A stretch of 48,584 nt of DNA from Bacteroidota bacterium (GTDB lineage Bacteria; Bacteroidota; Ignavibacteria; OLB7), in assembly GCA_018266795.1 (NCBI GenBank), contig JAFDZV010000017.1, positions 1 through 48,584 on the forward strand. The letters are read 5' to 3'. Below, one piece after another: positions 34,060 through 43,068 of this stretch. The notes beneath the pieces are model-generated. The model had not been told where the DNA came from and made no database searches. It saw only the letters and a list, made by a program, of their open reading frames with translations. How positions within the stretch are numbered: the first letter of the stretch is position 1; each line of letters opens with the position of its first letter. Both the position numbers and the translations under genes were made by a program.

Positions 34060-37000
34060 ATGAACCAGAGTTACATCCTCACGCGCGTTGCGCGCTGCGC
34101 GGCATTTCTGCTGTTGCTGGCGGGTGCGAACGTTGCGGCACAGACCACGGCGCCGGCCTGGCGGCCGGTTGCTCCGCTTCCCGTACCGCTTGCCGGCCAC
34201 GGGATGGCATTGCTTCCGAGCGGCGAGGTGCTGATTGCCGGAGGCATCGCGGCCGACGGGAGCGCAACCAGGACATCCTACCTGTACTCACCCGCATCCG
34301 GAACGTATCGCCCCACGATCAATCAGCTCGCCACGCCGCGCGCATGGCATGTGCTCGTTGCCGTAACCACCGCCGGTACAACACGAGTGTTCGCCATCGG
34401 CGGGTTCAACGGATCGGCAGGGAGCTATCGCGCCGAGGCCGGCGTGGAGGCTCTGGAGTTCGATGCTGCGGCCGGCAACTGGCGGTGGCGCGGCATCGGA
34501 TCGCTTGGAACGGCACGCGGCGACGCCCGCGCGGCCTACGACGGGAACGGCTCCATCGTCGTTACGGGAGGATACGAGGGGAGCGGCGGAGCGCTGCGGA
34601 GCGGGCCGCGCAGCAGCGCAAGCGACCGGATCGATGTGAACGCGCCGGGCGTTGCGCCGATCGCACCGATGACGAACGCACGCGCCGAACACGTCACCGC
34701 ACGCATCATCGGCGACAACGACAGCCTACAGATTCTCACGGCAGGCGGCGAGCAGAATCCGGCCATCACCGCAACGCAGCTTCTGCGCGGCGGGCTGTGG
34801 GATGCGATCGCAAACCCGCCGCTGGCCTATCACACGGCCGGTGTGGGCGTGGGCGACCCTGCAGGCATCGCGCGCGTCTTCGGCGGCTACGATGCCACTG
34901 CGGCCCCCGCAGCCACCTGCGAGTGGTACGACGTGAAACGCGGATGGCGCAACGCCCCGCGGATGGCAACGCCCCGCGCACGATTCGATGCCGCGCTCGT
35001 GGCGGGCGTTACGGACACGGCCGCCGCCTATCTGGCCGTTGCCGGAACAGGAGCAGGCGGCGCGCTCGCCGGAACGGAAATCTTTCATCTCCCCGATGCA
35101 ACGTTCCCGAACGGATCGTGGACGCCGTTCCCCTCGCTGGTTGCGGCAGGTTCGGAGCGGCGCGTTGCGATCACCGGGAGCAACCTGCCGCTGGTGACCG
35201 GAGGCCGCGAGAATGCCGGTGTGCCGATCGCGAACGCCGAGCTGTACCAACCGCTGCGCGCGAACGACATCGCCTTCGGCGACGAAGAGGTTGGCCGCCT
35301 GAGCGACAGTGTGGCCGTAACGATAGAGAATACATGGATCCTCCCGGTTCGCGTACGGAACTTCCGCATGTCGGGCACGGCGGAGTTCACGTGGCGCGGC
35401 GACACGGCGAGCTTCACGATACCCGCCGGTGGAAGGCGGACGGTTCGCGCCTACTTCCAGCCGGCGATTGCCGGCACCCGGAGCGGTCTGCTGCTGTTCG
35501 ACGTGGGTCCGCTCACCGATACGGTGCGCCTCTCCGGTCGCGGCATCGCGTCGGTGATCGGCGTGATCAACAGCCCCATCGATCTCGGCTCGCATCTGCT
35601 TGCAACCAGCACCGGCGGCTGCTTCTACGTGCTCCGCAACAACGGAACCGATACCGCCACGATCGACTCCATTGTGCTTGCGCCGCCGGGAGCATTCCGC
35701 CTCGTCTCCCCGCTGGGACGCGCCGCAATCGCGCCGGGGGATTCGCTTCGCATCTGCGTGGAGTTCGCACCGGACTCGCAGGGGATCGACCAGGCCACCG
35801 CAACGATCCATATCGCCGCACGGAGTTTCCCGCTCCAGGTTCTCGGGAAGGGAATCCGCCGCTATCTCACCGCGTCGCCGCTCACATCGGACTGCGATAC
35901 GGTTCTCTTCGCACCGGGGGTGGAGACCTCCGGCTTCATCAGCCTGCAGAATCCGGGGGACACGGTTGTGCACGCGGATGTCCCCGCGCTGAAGGCGAGC
36001 GCCAACGGGCTCTTCCGCCTCGCAAACCCGGCGCTGTTCCCCGCGGATATCCCGCCGCACGGGAGCATCTCCGTGGAGGTGATCTTCTCGCCGCAGCGCG
36101 AATCGCAGGAGACCGTTGTTGCGGACTTCCCGAACAACGGCGACACGATCGCCCGAGCATCGCTCTGCTTCGTTGCCCGCTCGCGCTATCTCTCGGTTTC
36201 ACAATCCACCGTCGATCTGGGCTCACTCTGCGTTGGAGATACCGCAACGGTCTCGGTCACGGTGGAGAATCCGGGCGGCTACGATTCGGTTGCGGTTACG
36301 TCGGCAACGCTGGATCCGGCCGGAGCGCTTGCGCTGAGCGGCTTTGCGGCGCGCACGCTTGGGCCGCGCGAATACATGACGATGGTGATCCGCTATACGC
36401 CTACGGCAGCCGGACCGCTGGCCGGCACGCTCACGGTGGGAAGCAGCCGCGGGAACGTTGCGATCCCGGTGAAGGGAAGCGCGCTGGCGGCCGTTCGGTT
36501 CACCCCGCGAACCGGAACGCTCATCATCGGAGACACGGCCGTGATCCCGGTGGACGTTGCCGGTATTGCCGGCGCCGGAGGCGCGGCTGCGGCCAGCCTG
36601 ACGCTAGAGTACGATCCCCACCTGCTGATGCCGCTCGGCGTGGTATCGCTCCCGGGCTCGGCGGCGATCACCCCCGCAACCTCCGGCATCACGATCGACG
36701 GCGGCGGCCGCGCGACGCTCCACCTTGAATGGCCCGGCATGATCGCCTCTGACGGCGCGGCGTTCGGGCTGCGCTGCGATGTGCTTCGCGGCGACGGCAC
36801 GCTGGCGCTGATGGCCCTTTCGGGACGGAGCACGAACGGCCTCTGCATCGCACGCACCGCATCCACGCTCGCTCTGCAGCCACCATGCACCGGAAGCAGT
36901 GGATCGATCGACGCCGCAAACGCGGAGTTCATCAGCGTTGCGCCGGTGCCTGCGAAGGAATCGATCGGCATCACGCTGGTGACGAATGCAACGGACGATA

Positions 37001-37182
37001 TCCAGCTCGAGATGGTGGACGCGCTCGGAACCGTGGTTGCCCGGCGCTCCGTTGGCGGCGGCTATCAGCGCGTTCGCCAAATCCCACTCCCCGTGAACGA
37101 CATCCCCAACGGCATCTACGCAATCCGTGCACGCACGCAGGCACGCATCATCGCCGGCGGGCGCGTGGTGGTACTGCGATAG
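34060..37182 (+). CDS. Secreted Kelch/ASH/cohesin-like protein with T9SS-type C-terminal domain
   Basis: 1040 residues. Signal peptide at 1-28 (RVARCAAFLLLLAGANVAAQ, with an A-Q-T cleavage site). Residues ~35-395 carry Kelch-type blades (GEVLIAGGIAADG, TRVFAIGGFNG, GSIVVTGGYEG). From ~400 to 820 are repeated choice-of-anchor D/ASH Ig-like domains (DIAFGDEEVGRLSDSVAVTIENT, VDLGSLCVGDTATVSVTVENPG). Residues ~825-950 look cohesin-like (RFTPRTGTLIIGDTAVIPVDV). The last ~75 residues (SVAPVPAKESIGITL, NDIPNGIYAIRART) are a T9SS type A sorting domain. Expected to be exported to or anchored on the cell surface. It is the first gene of a four-gene plus-strand cluster. Confidence 0.88.
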   Translation: MNQSYILTRVARCAAFLLLLAGANVAAQTTAPAWRPVAPLPVPLAGHGMALLPSGEVLIAGGIAADGSATRTSYLYSPASGTYRPTINQLATPRAWHVLVAVTTAGTTRVFAIGGFNGSAGSYRAEAGVEALEFDAAAGNWRWRGIGSLGTARGDARAAYDGNGSIVVTGGYEGSGGALRSGPRSSASDRIDVNAPGVAPIAPMTNARAEHVTARIIGDNDSLQILTAGGEQNPAITATQLLRGGLWDAIANPPLAYHTAGVGVGDPAGIARVFGGYDATAAPAATCEWYDVKRGWRNAPRMATPRARFDAALVAGVTDTAAAYLAVAGTGAGGALAGTEIFHLPDATFPNGSWTPFPSLVAAGSERRVAITGSNLPLVTGGRENAGVPIANAELYQPLRANDIAFGDEEVGRLSDSVAVTIENTWILPVRVRNFRMSGTAEFTWRGDTASFTIPAGGRRTVRAYFQPAIAGTRSGLLLFDVGPLTDTVRLSGRGIASVIGVINSPIDLGSHLLATSTGGCFYVLRNNGTDTATIDSIVLAPPGAFRLVSPLGRAAIAPGDSLRICVEFAPDSQGIDQATATIHIAARSFPLQVLGKGIRRYLTASPLTSDCDTVLFAPGVETSGFISLQNPGDTVVHADVPALKASANGLFRLANPALFPADIPPHGSISVEVIFSPQRESQETVVADFPNNGDTIARASLCFVARSRYLSVSQSTVDLGSLCVGDTATVSVTVENPGGYDSVAVTSATLDPAGALALSGFAARTLGPREYMTMVIRYTPTAAGPLAGTLTVGSSRGNVAIPVKGSALAAVRFTPRTGTLIIGDTAVIPVDVAGIAGAGGAAAASLTLEYDPHLLMPLGVVSLPGSAAITPATSGITIDGGGRATLHLEWPGMIASDGAAFGLRCDVLRGDGTLALMALSGRSTNGLCIARTASTLALQPPCTGSSGSIDAANAEFISVAPVPAKESIGITLVTNATDDIQLEMVDALGTVVARRSVGGGYQRVRQIPLPVNDIPNGIYAIRARTQARIIAGGRVVVLR

Positions 37183-37252
37183 CGGCACAACTCCCTCCAA
37201 CCCCTTCTGGAACGAGGGAAGAAGAGCAACGGACGCAATCACTTCGAATGTC

Positions 37253-39304
37253 ATGAAGACCGGTACACATACCACGGCGATCGCAACGATCGCAAACGCA
37301 ATCCCCTCCCTGCTTCTGTTGCTCTGCCTGGTGCCGACGGACGCCGGCGCGCAGGGTGCGGACAGCACGGAGCAGAATACAGGCCGGCTGCGGGCCGGCA
37401 TCGCCGGCGCGGCCACATTCAACATGCATCGCGGCGAGTTCAGCGCCTACGACGGCCTCCAGGAGTGCGGCGTCTTCGACAACGCAACCACGCCCGGCTG
37501 GCAGGCGGGCTACGTGCTGGATATCCCGCTTGGGCGTGCTCTGGGAATCTCCGCGCGGCTCTACTACTGGAAGGCCGACGGCGACTTCACGGCATCGAAT
37601 CCCTACACGGTTCGCGTTGCGGTGGATGACAAGACAACGGTGCCGCTGCTGACGGAGCACACGTTGGAGACGTCGCTCGACTACGTGATGCTGGACCCGC
37701 TGCTCCGCTGGAACATCGCCGGCGGCCTCTACGTTGCGGCAGGCCCGTCCATTGGGCTTCCAGCGCGAGCTGCGTTCCAGCAGACCGAGCGAATCCTGTC
37801 GCCGCAGGGGATCACGTTCGAGAACGGCGAGCAATCGCGCAAGATCCTCGCCGGCAACTTCGATGAGCTTGGCACCATCTCCACGAAGCGCTCCGTGCGC
37901 ATCGCTGCAACCGCCGCTCTCGGGATGGAGATGCACCTCTCCGGCCGCTTCACGCTTGCGCCGGAGGTGAGCTACAACTATGGATTCACCAGCGTTCTCT
38001 CCTCGTTCAGCTGGAAGGTATCGGCCCTGCGCGCCGGCGCCAGCCTGCTCTACACGTTCGGCGACGAGAGCCGGCGCGATACGGTTGCGCCGCCCGCGGC
38101 GGCCCCGCAGCCGGTGATGGCGTTCGACGTTCAGAATCAGAATGCGGATGGATCGCGCGAGAAGTTCGCGGAGATCGTGCTGAACGAAGAGCGGGCGTCG
38201 GACGTGATCCCGCTTCTTCCCTATCTCTTCTTCGCTCCGAACTCCAGCGATCTCCCCGCGCGCTACACACGCCTTGCGCCGGCGGAGACCTCGGGCTTCG
38301 GCGAGAGCACGCTCCGCGATTCGGTGCTTGGTGTCTACCACCATCTGCTGGACATCGTGGGAAGCAGGATGCGCGCGTATCCCGAGGCCACGATCACCAT
38401 CACCGGATGCCGCGAGCCGTTGGACGATGCAGGTTCTACGGCGGAGCTCTCCACGGCGCGCGCAGCGGCGGCGAAGAGTTATCTGGTCTCGACGTGGGGC
38501 ATCGCTCCGGACCGCATCCACACGTCCGCGCAGACACTTCCGGGGATCGTTTCCAATCGTGCTGCAGGCGACGGACGCGAGGAGAACCGCCGGGCGGAGA
38601 TCACCAGTTCCGATCCGCGCATCCTTGCACCGGTAACCCGGCACATCGAGGCGCGAAGCCATCAGCCGGCGGCGATTGCAGTGGTGCCGGCCGTGCAGTT
38701 CGGCGAATCGATCGCAACCTGGAAGCTGACACTTGCAACGGCGGATGGCCGTGCGATCTGGGAACGGAGCGGGAGCGGAGCGCCGCCGGCGGACCTGCTC
38801 TGGAACGTGGATGAGGGAGCCATCCCTTCGGGGCCTGCGCACACGACCATCACCGCAACACTGGATGGAACCACGGCAACCGGCACCACGCTGCACGCCG
38901 TCCGCGCGATTCCCGTGCGCACGGTTGTCAGCTCACGGCGCTACAACGGCGAGGTTGTTCGCGACTCGCTGGTGGAGCGCTACAACATGATCTTCTTCGA
39001 CTTCGATACGCCCCGCATCAGCGGCTTCAACCAGCAGGTGGTGGGGCTGATCCAGAGCCGCATGCGCACCAGCTCCTCGGTAAGCATCACCGGCCTGACC
39101 GATCGCGTTGGCGACGCCGCACACAACGCGACGCTCTCCACGGAGCGCGCGGAGTCCGCCGCGGAGCAGATCCGTTCGCGCATCGTGCCGGAGCGCGTGC
39201 GCGCGGAGGGTGCCGGCGAGCGGCTGATCTACGACAACGATCTCCCGGAGGGACGGCTGTACAACCGCACGGTCATCATCGAGATCGCAACGCCGCAGGA
39301 GTAA
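37253..39304 (+). CDS. Outer-membrane protein with two OmpA-like segments
   Basis: 683 residues from the ATG at 37253, chosen because the signal peptide (AIPSLLLLLCLVPTDAGAQ) follows it; the upstream in-frame extension overlaps the previous gene. Residues ~45-285 look like an outer-membrane beta-barrel (AGIAGAATFNMHRGEFSAYDG, EMHLSGRFTLAPEVSYNYGFTS). An OmpA-like segment lies at ~340-460 (LPYLFFAPNSSDLPARYT; the expected peptidoglycan-binding NxxLSxxRA core reads STAELSTARAAAAKSYL). A second OmpA-like segment ends the protein (MIFFDFDTPRISGFN, NATLSTERAESAAEQIR). Probably an envelope anchor for the secreted proteins beside it. Five bases separate it from the next gene. Confidence 0.87.
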   Translation: MKTGTHTTAIATIANAIPSLLLLLCLVPTDAGAQGADSTEQNTGRLRAGIAGAATFNMHRGEFSAYDGLQECGVFDNATTPGWQAGYVLDIPLGRALGISARLYYWKADGDFTASNPYTVRVAVDDKTTVPLLTEHTLETSLDYVMLDPLLRWNIAGGLYVAAGPSIGLPARAAFQQTERILSPQGITFENGEQSRKILAGNFDELGTISTKRSVRIAATAALGMEMHLSGRFTLAPEVSYNYGFTSVLSSFSWKVSALRAGASLLYTFGDESRRDTVAPPAAAPQPVMAFDVQNQNADGSREKFAEIVLNEERASDVIPLLPYLFFAPNSSDLPARYTRLAPAETSGFGESTLRDSVLGVYHHLLDIVGSRMRAYPEATITITGCREPLDDAGSTAELSTARAAAAKSYLVSTWGIAPDRIHTSAQTLPGIVSNRAAGDGREENRRAEITSSDPRILAPVTRHIEARSHQPAAIAVVPAVQFGESIATWKLTLATADGRAIWERSGSGAPPADLLWNVDEGAIPSGPAHTTITATLDGTTATGTTLHAVRAIPVRTVVSSRRYNGEVVRDSLVERYNMIFFDFDTPRISGFNQQVVGLIQSRMRTSSSVSITGLTDRVGDAAHNATLSTERAESAAEQIRSRIVPERVRAEGAGERLIYDNDLPEGRLYNRTVIIEIATPQE

Positions 39305-39309
39305 CCGCA

Positions 39310-42300
39310 ATGAAGAGACTCACGTTCGCCCTCACGCTTTTCGTTGCGATCGCCCTGCCGCTTCGCGCGCAGACCAGCCTGAGCATCGTTGACGTGCTGC
39401 AGCCGTACCGGCTCACGGCCACACTTCTGGCCAACGGGCATTTCTCGATCTCCACACGCTACACCGGAATCAGCAAGACGCTGGTGTATCAGGAGGACGG
39501 CACGGGTAACAAGCCGGTGAACTACACATCGCACATTCACTTCAAGGTGGACGATGTGATCTTCCAGCTCCCGTTCGAGCTGAACCCGGCCACGCGCGAG
39601 GCGCCGCCGCAGAATCCGCTGGAGGTGACGGAACTCTTCCGCGACACGGTTGCCGGAACGCCGCGCATCAACGCGAGGATGTTCGGCGTGATGCCGGACG
39701 GCGACACCATCCGCTTCGTGTTCGGCATGCAGCCGGCGCAGCGCCCGAGCGGCGGCTTCATCCGGATGACGGCGGAGGTTCTCAACAGCACGCGGCGGAG
39801 CAGGGATGTGGGCGTGCTGATGCTGGTGGATACGAAGATCGGAGCGAACGACCAGGCGCCGATCATCTCCGCGTTCGGCTTTAGAACGGTGGAGACGGAG
39901 TTCGACCGCGGCACTGCTCCCGGCATGCCGGAGTTCTGGCTTGCGCTGGAGGGAACGCCGGTGAATCCGCAGTTGACGGCGCGCGGAAATCTGCGCGCAC
40001 CGGGGCTGATCGAACCGGACTACTTCCTCTTCGGCAACTGGAAGGACAACACCGCCGTGGCGGGCGCAACCGGACTGGATCTTGCACAGTGGCGCGAGCG
40101 GCGCGCGTTCAATGTCGGCTACACGGACAGCGCGATTCTACTTGTGTGGGATCAGGAGAAGATGGCGCCGGGTGAGGACCGGCTGCGCGCCTCCACGGAG
40201 ATCGGCATCGTGGACTCCATGAACGTGACACTCGGAGGGGGCGCGGCGCTCGGCGGCTCCGGCGGTGGAGGAGGTGGTGGCGGTGGCGGCACCGGCGGGG
40301 GCGGCTGCCTGAGCTTCGACACGCTCCAGGAGCGCCCGTGCGGCGACCCGCTCTATCATCCGTATCTCCCGGACTCACTCGAGACACTGTATCTGGTTAC
40401 CAACACCGGCACGGGAGGGCTCGCGAACGCACGCATCGTTCTCCCTCCCACGCCCCCCGGCCTCACGATCTCCGCATCACAGAGCGCTGTGATCCCCTCC
40501 GCTCTCGCAGCAGGCGAGACGGGCGTTGCCACGCTCACGTTCCACGCGCTTCCCCGGCTGAGCCCGAGGACGTACAGCGTGCCGATTGCGCTTGTTGCCA
40601 ACACGGCCGATACGCTGGTGCGCGACACCATCTGCGTCTCCGTGGCCGGACTGCTGGGAACGGTGCATGCGGACTCGCTTCGATTCCCTCCGCTCTGCCC
40701 CGGCCTGGCGGATACACTCGGCGTGCGCGCCCATGCAACGGGGCCGCGCTGCCTGGATCTTGCACCGCGCGCGATGCTGACCGGCACCACACCGGACATC
40801 AACCAGTTCTCGATCCTTGATCCGATCCCCGGCGCGATCCCGTCGAACGGCGACGCGCTGATCCCGGTACGCTTCGTTGCCGGGCCTCCGGGCACAACCA
40901 GCCAGGTGAAGATCGTGGTGATGACCACCCAGCACGGACTGAACGACAACGACCGCGACACCACGATCATCGTGAGCGATACCACGGTGATTCGCGCAAC
41001 CTCACGCGACGCAGAGTTCGTGTTCGCCGGGCCTGCGGACACACTGGACCTTGGCGCGGTCTGCATCGGCGACTCGGCCTCGCGCGACTGGCTGGTGACG
41101 AACATCGGCGGATGCGCGCTCAGCATCCACAGAGATTACACGTTCGAGAACGATGCATTCGGCCAGTTCGCCGTGGCCAACGACACGGCATTCCCGCTGC
41201 AGGTGGCGCGCGGTTCCGACCAGCGCATCTTCGTCCGCTTCACAGCGAAGCGTGCGGGCCCGGCGGAGGCGCGATTCATCATCCACTCGGAGGCGACACC
41301 GTTCAGCGATACGCTGATTGTGCGGGGCCGCGGCGATGCGCCCGCGTACGCGCTGGATACGCTGGCGCAGGCTCCCGACACGCTCTGCCCGGGCGAGCGC
41401 TTCGCCCTCACTGTTCCAATCACCAACCCCACCGCATGCCCGGTAACCATCGCAAGCATTGCCTCCAGCGATGCGCGCTTCGGCATCGACACGGCCGGGT
41501 TCGTGCTTCCTCCGCACAGCACGCGCGGGATCGTGACGAACGGCGCGATCGATACGCCGGGAGTCTACACCACGCAGGTTACGGTGCACTCCGCGGAGGC
41601 GGGAGACCGGACGGTTACGCTGCGCGAGGTGGTGGCATCCAGAGCGCTGGCGGCCCCCCTGCCGCCCGCCTTCGGCGATATCCGCGTGGGGCGGAGCAGC
41701 GCACCGCAGCGCATCGGCATCGGCTCCACGGGAACGGCGGACGTGGTGATCACCGGCATCCGCATCGCCGGCCCGAACGCAGGCGAGTATTCCTACACGC
41801 TGCCGAACGGCGAGACACTGCCGCTCCGGCTGGCGCCGGGCACGAGCCTCGATCTGGACATCACGTTCGCTCCGGGCGATCTCGAGGAACGGCGCGCGCT
41901 TCTGGTGATCGAGACGGCGAACGGCACCATCTGCGCAACGCCGGCTCCGATCGATCTGGTGGGACGCGGCGTGCTTCCGATGATCGATGCGCCGCGCAGG
42001 CGTTTCGAGTTGGGACGCATCTGCGCCGGGCGTTCCCTGGATACGGTGATCGTGCTCCGCAACCGGGGCAACGCTCCGCTGAACGTCCGTAGCGTTTCGC
42101 CGGAGGCGCTGAGCGGCGAGGTGCGCGTTACTGCAACGGGGCTTCCGGTGGTGATCGATCCGGACAGCTCGCGCGCCATCGCGCTGTCGGTAACGCCGGG
42201 CTCGCTGGGGCCGCTGGACGTTGCGCTCCACTTCGCAAGCGACGGTGCTTGGTTCACCGCCCCGGACACCACGGTACGCCTGGGTGGAACGGGAACGATC

Positions 42301-43020
42301 TGCGGCACGATCTGGGCGGACACGGTTCACGCCAACGTTGGCGACCGCGCGGAGATACCGATCCATCTGGATGCCGCGCCGCTGGCGGCGGCGGACGTTG
42401 CGCGGCTGATGAACGGCTCCAACGCGCGATCGATGGCCTTGAATGTGACTGGCGACACGAAGCTGATGCGCTTCGACGCGACGCTGGACGGCCCTGCGAT
42501 GATCTCCTCGCTCGCGAAGCCGCCGGCCGTGATTGCCAGCGGCCACGATATCAGCATCGCAACGGACAACACGAACGGCGACGTCGCGGCAAGCGATGTG
42601 GTTGCGGTGCTGAGCGCGCAGGTGCTGCTTGGAGAGAGCGATCGCAGCCTGCTGGGCCTCTCGGTTGGAGACTTCGCAGGCGGAAACGCCGACCTCACCG
42701 TACGGAACGGCCTGCTGATCGCGGAGTACTGCGCAATCGACAAACGCTACGTGCATGTGAGCGGGCCGGTGATCGCGGCAGGCACAACCCCGCTTACGAA
42801 GGACGGTGCGCTGATCATGACGCTCACGGAAGATTCCCACGCCTCGGTTACGCTGTACGATCCCTCCGGACGCGCGGTGGCCGTGCTCTACGACGACCAC
42901 GCGAACGCCGGGACGCATGCGCTGCCGCTGGCTCCGCACGCCTTAGCCTCCGGCATCTACACGGCGGTGCTCCGTACGGATCACGGAAGTGCAACGGCCC
43001 GCGTGATGATCATCGAATGA
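39310..43020 (+). CDS. Secreted choice-of-anchor D repeat protein with T9SS-type C-terminal domain
   Basis: 1236 residues. Signal peptide MKRLTFALTLFVAIALPLRAQ. Residues ~22-310 are a beta-rich domain that I do not recognise. A Gly-rich linker of ten or more glycines follows near 320-335, and then several ASH/choice-of-anchor D domains to ~970 (DTLDLGAVCIGDSASRDWLV, RRFELGRICAGRSLDTVIVLRN). A cohesin-like segment comes next (GTIWADTVHANVGDRAEIPIHL). The C-terminus (ASVTLYDPSGRAVAVLYDDH, PHALASGIYTAVLRTDHG) is a T9SS sorting domain. GGAG eight bases before the ATG overlaps the previous stop, so translation is probably coupled. A structural surface or extracellular role is likely; no enzyme motif is visible. 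Confidence 0.87.
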   Translation: MKRLTFALTLFVAIALPLRAQTSLSIVDVLQPYRLTATLLANGHFSISTRYTGISKTLVYQEDGTGNKPVNYTSHIHFKVDDVIFQLPFELNPATREAPPQNPLEVTELFRDTVAGTPRINARMFGVMPDGDTIRFVFGMQPAQRPSGGFIRMTAEVLNSTRRSRDVGVLMLVDTKIGANDQAPIISAFGFRTVETEFDRGTAPGMPEFWLALEGTPVNPQLTARGNLRAPGLIEPDYFLFGNWKDNTAVAGATGLDLAQWRERRAFNVGYTDSAILLVWDQEKMAPGEDRLRASTEIGIVDSMNVTLGGGAALGGSGGGGGGGGGGTGGGGCLSFDTLQERPCGDPLYHPYLPDSLETLYLVTNTGTGGLANARIVLPPTPPGLTISASQSAVIPSALAAGETGVATLTFHALPRLSPRTYSVPIALVANTADTLVRDTICVSVAGLLGTVHADSLRFPPLCPGLADTLGVRAHATGPRCLDLAPRAMLTGTTPDINQFSILDPIPGAIPSNGDALIPVRFVAGPPGTTSQVKIVVMTTQHGLNDNDRDTTIIVSDTTVIRATSRDAEFVFAGPADTLDLGAVCIGDSASRDWLVTNIGGCALSIHRDYTFENDAFGQFAVANDTAFPLQVARGSDQRIFVRFTAKRAGPAEARFIIHSEATPFSDTLIVRGRGDAPAYALDTLAQAPDTLCPGERFALTVPITNPTACPVTIASIASSDARFGIDTAGFVLPPHSTRGIVTNGAIDTPGVYTTQVTVHSAEAGDRTVTLREVVASRALAAPLPPAFGDIRVGRSSAPQRIGIGSTGTADVVITGIRIAGPNAGEYSYTLPNGETLPLRLAPGTSLDLDITFAPGDLEERRALLVIETANGTICATPAPIDLVGRGVLPMIDAPRRRFELGRICAGRSLDTVIVLRNRGNAPLNVRSVSPEALSGEVRVTATGLPVVIDPDSSRAIALSVTPGSLGPLDVALHFASDGAWFTAPDTTVRLGGTGTICGTIWADTVHANVGDRAEIPIHLDAAPLAAADVARLMNGSNARSMALNVTGDTKLMRFDATLDGPAMISSLAKPPAVIASGHDISIATDNTNGDVAASDVVAVLSAQVLLGESDRSLLGLSVGDFAGGNADLTVRNGLLIAEYCAIDKRYVHVSGPVIAAGTTPLTKDGALIMTLTEDSHASVTLYDPSGRAVAVLYDDHANAGTHALPLAPHALASGIYTAVLRTDHGSATARVMIIE

Positions 43021-43068
43021 TTCCTCACTGAACTATCTGGACGGCATACACATCAGGAGACATTGGTT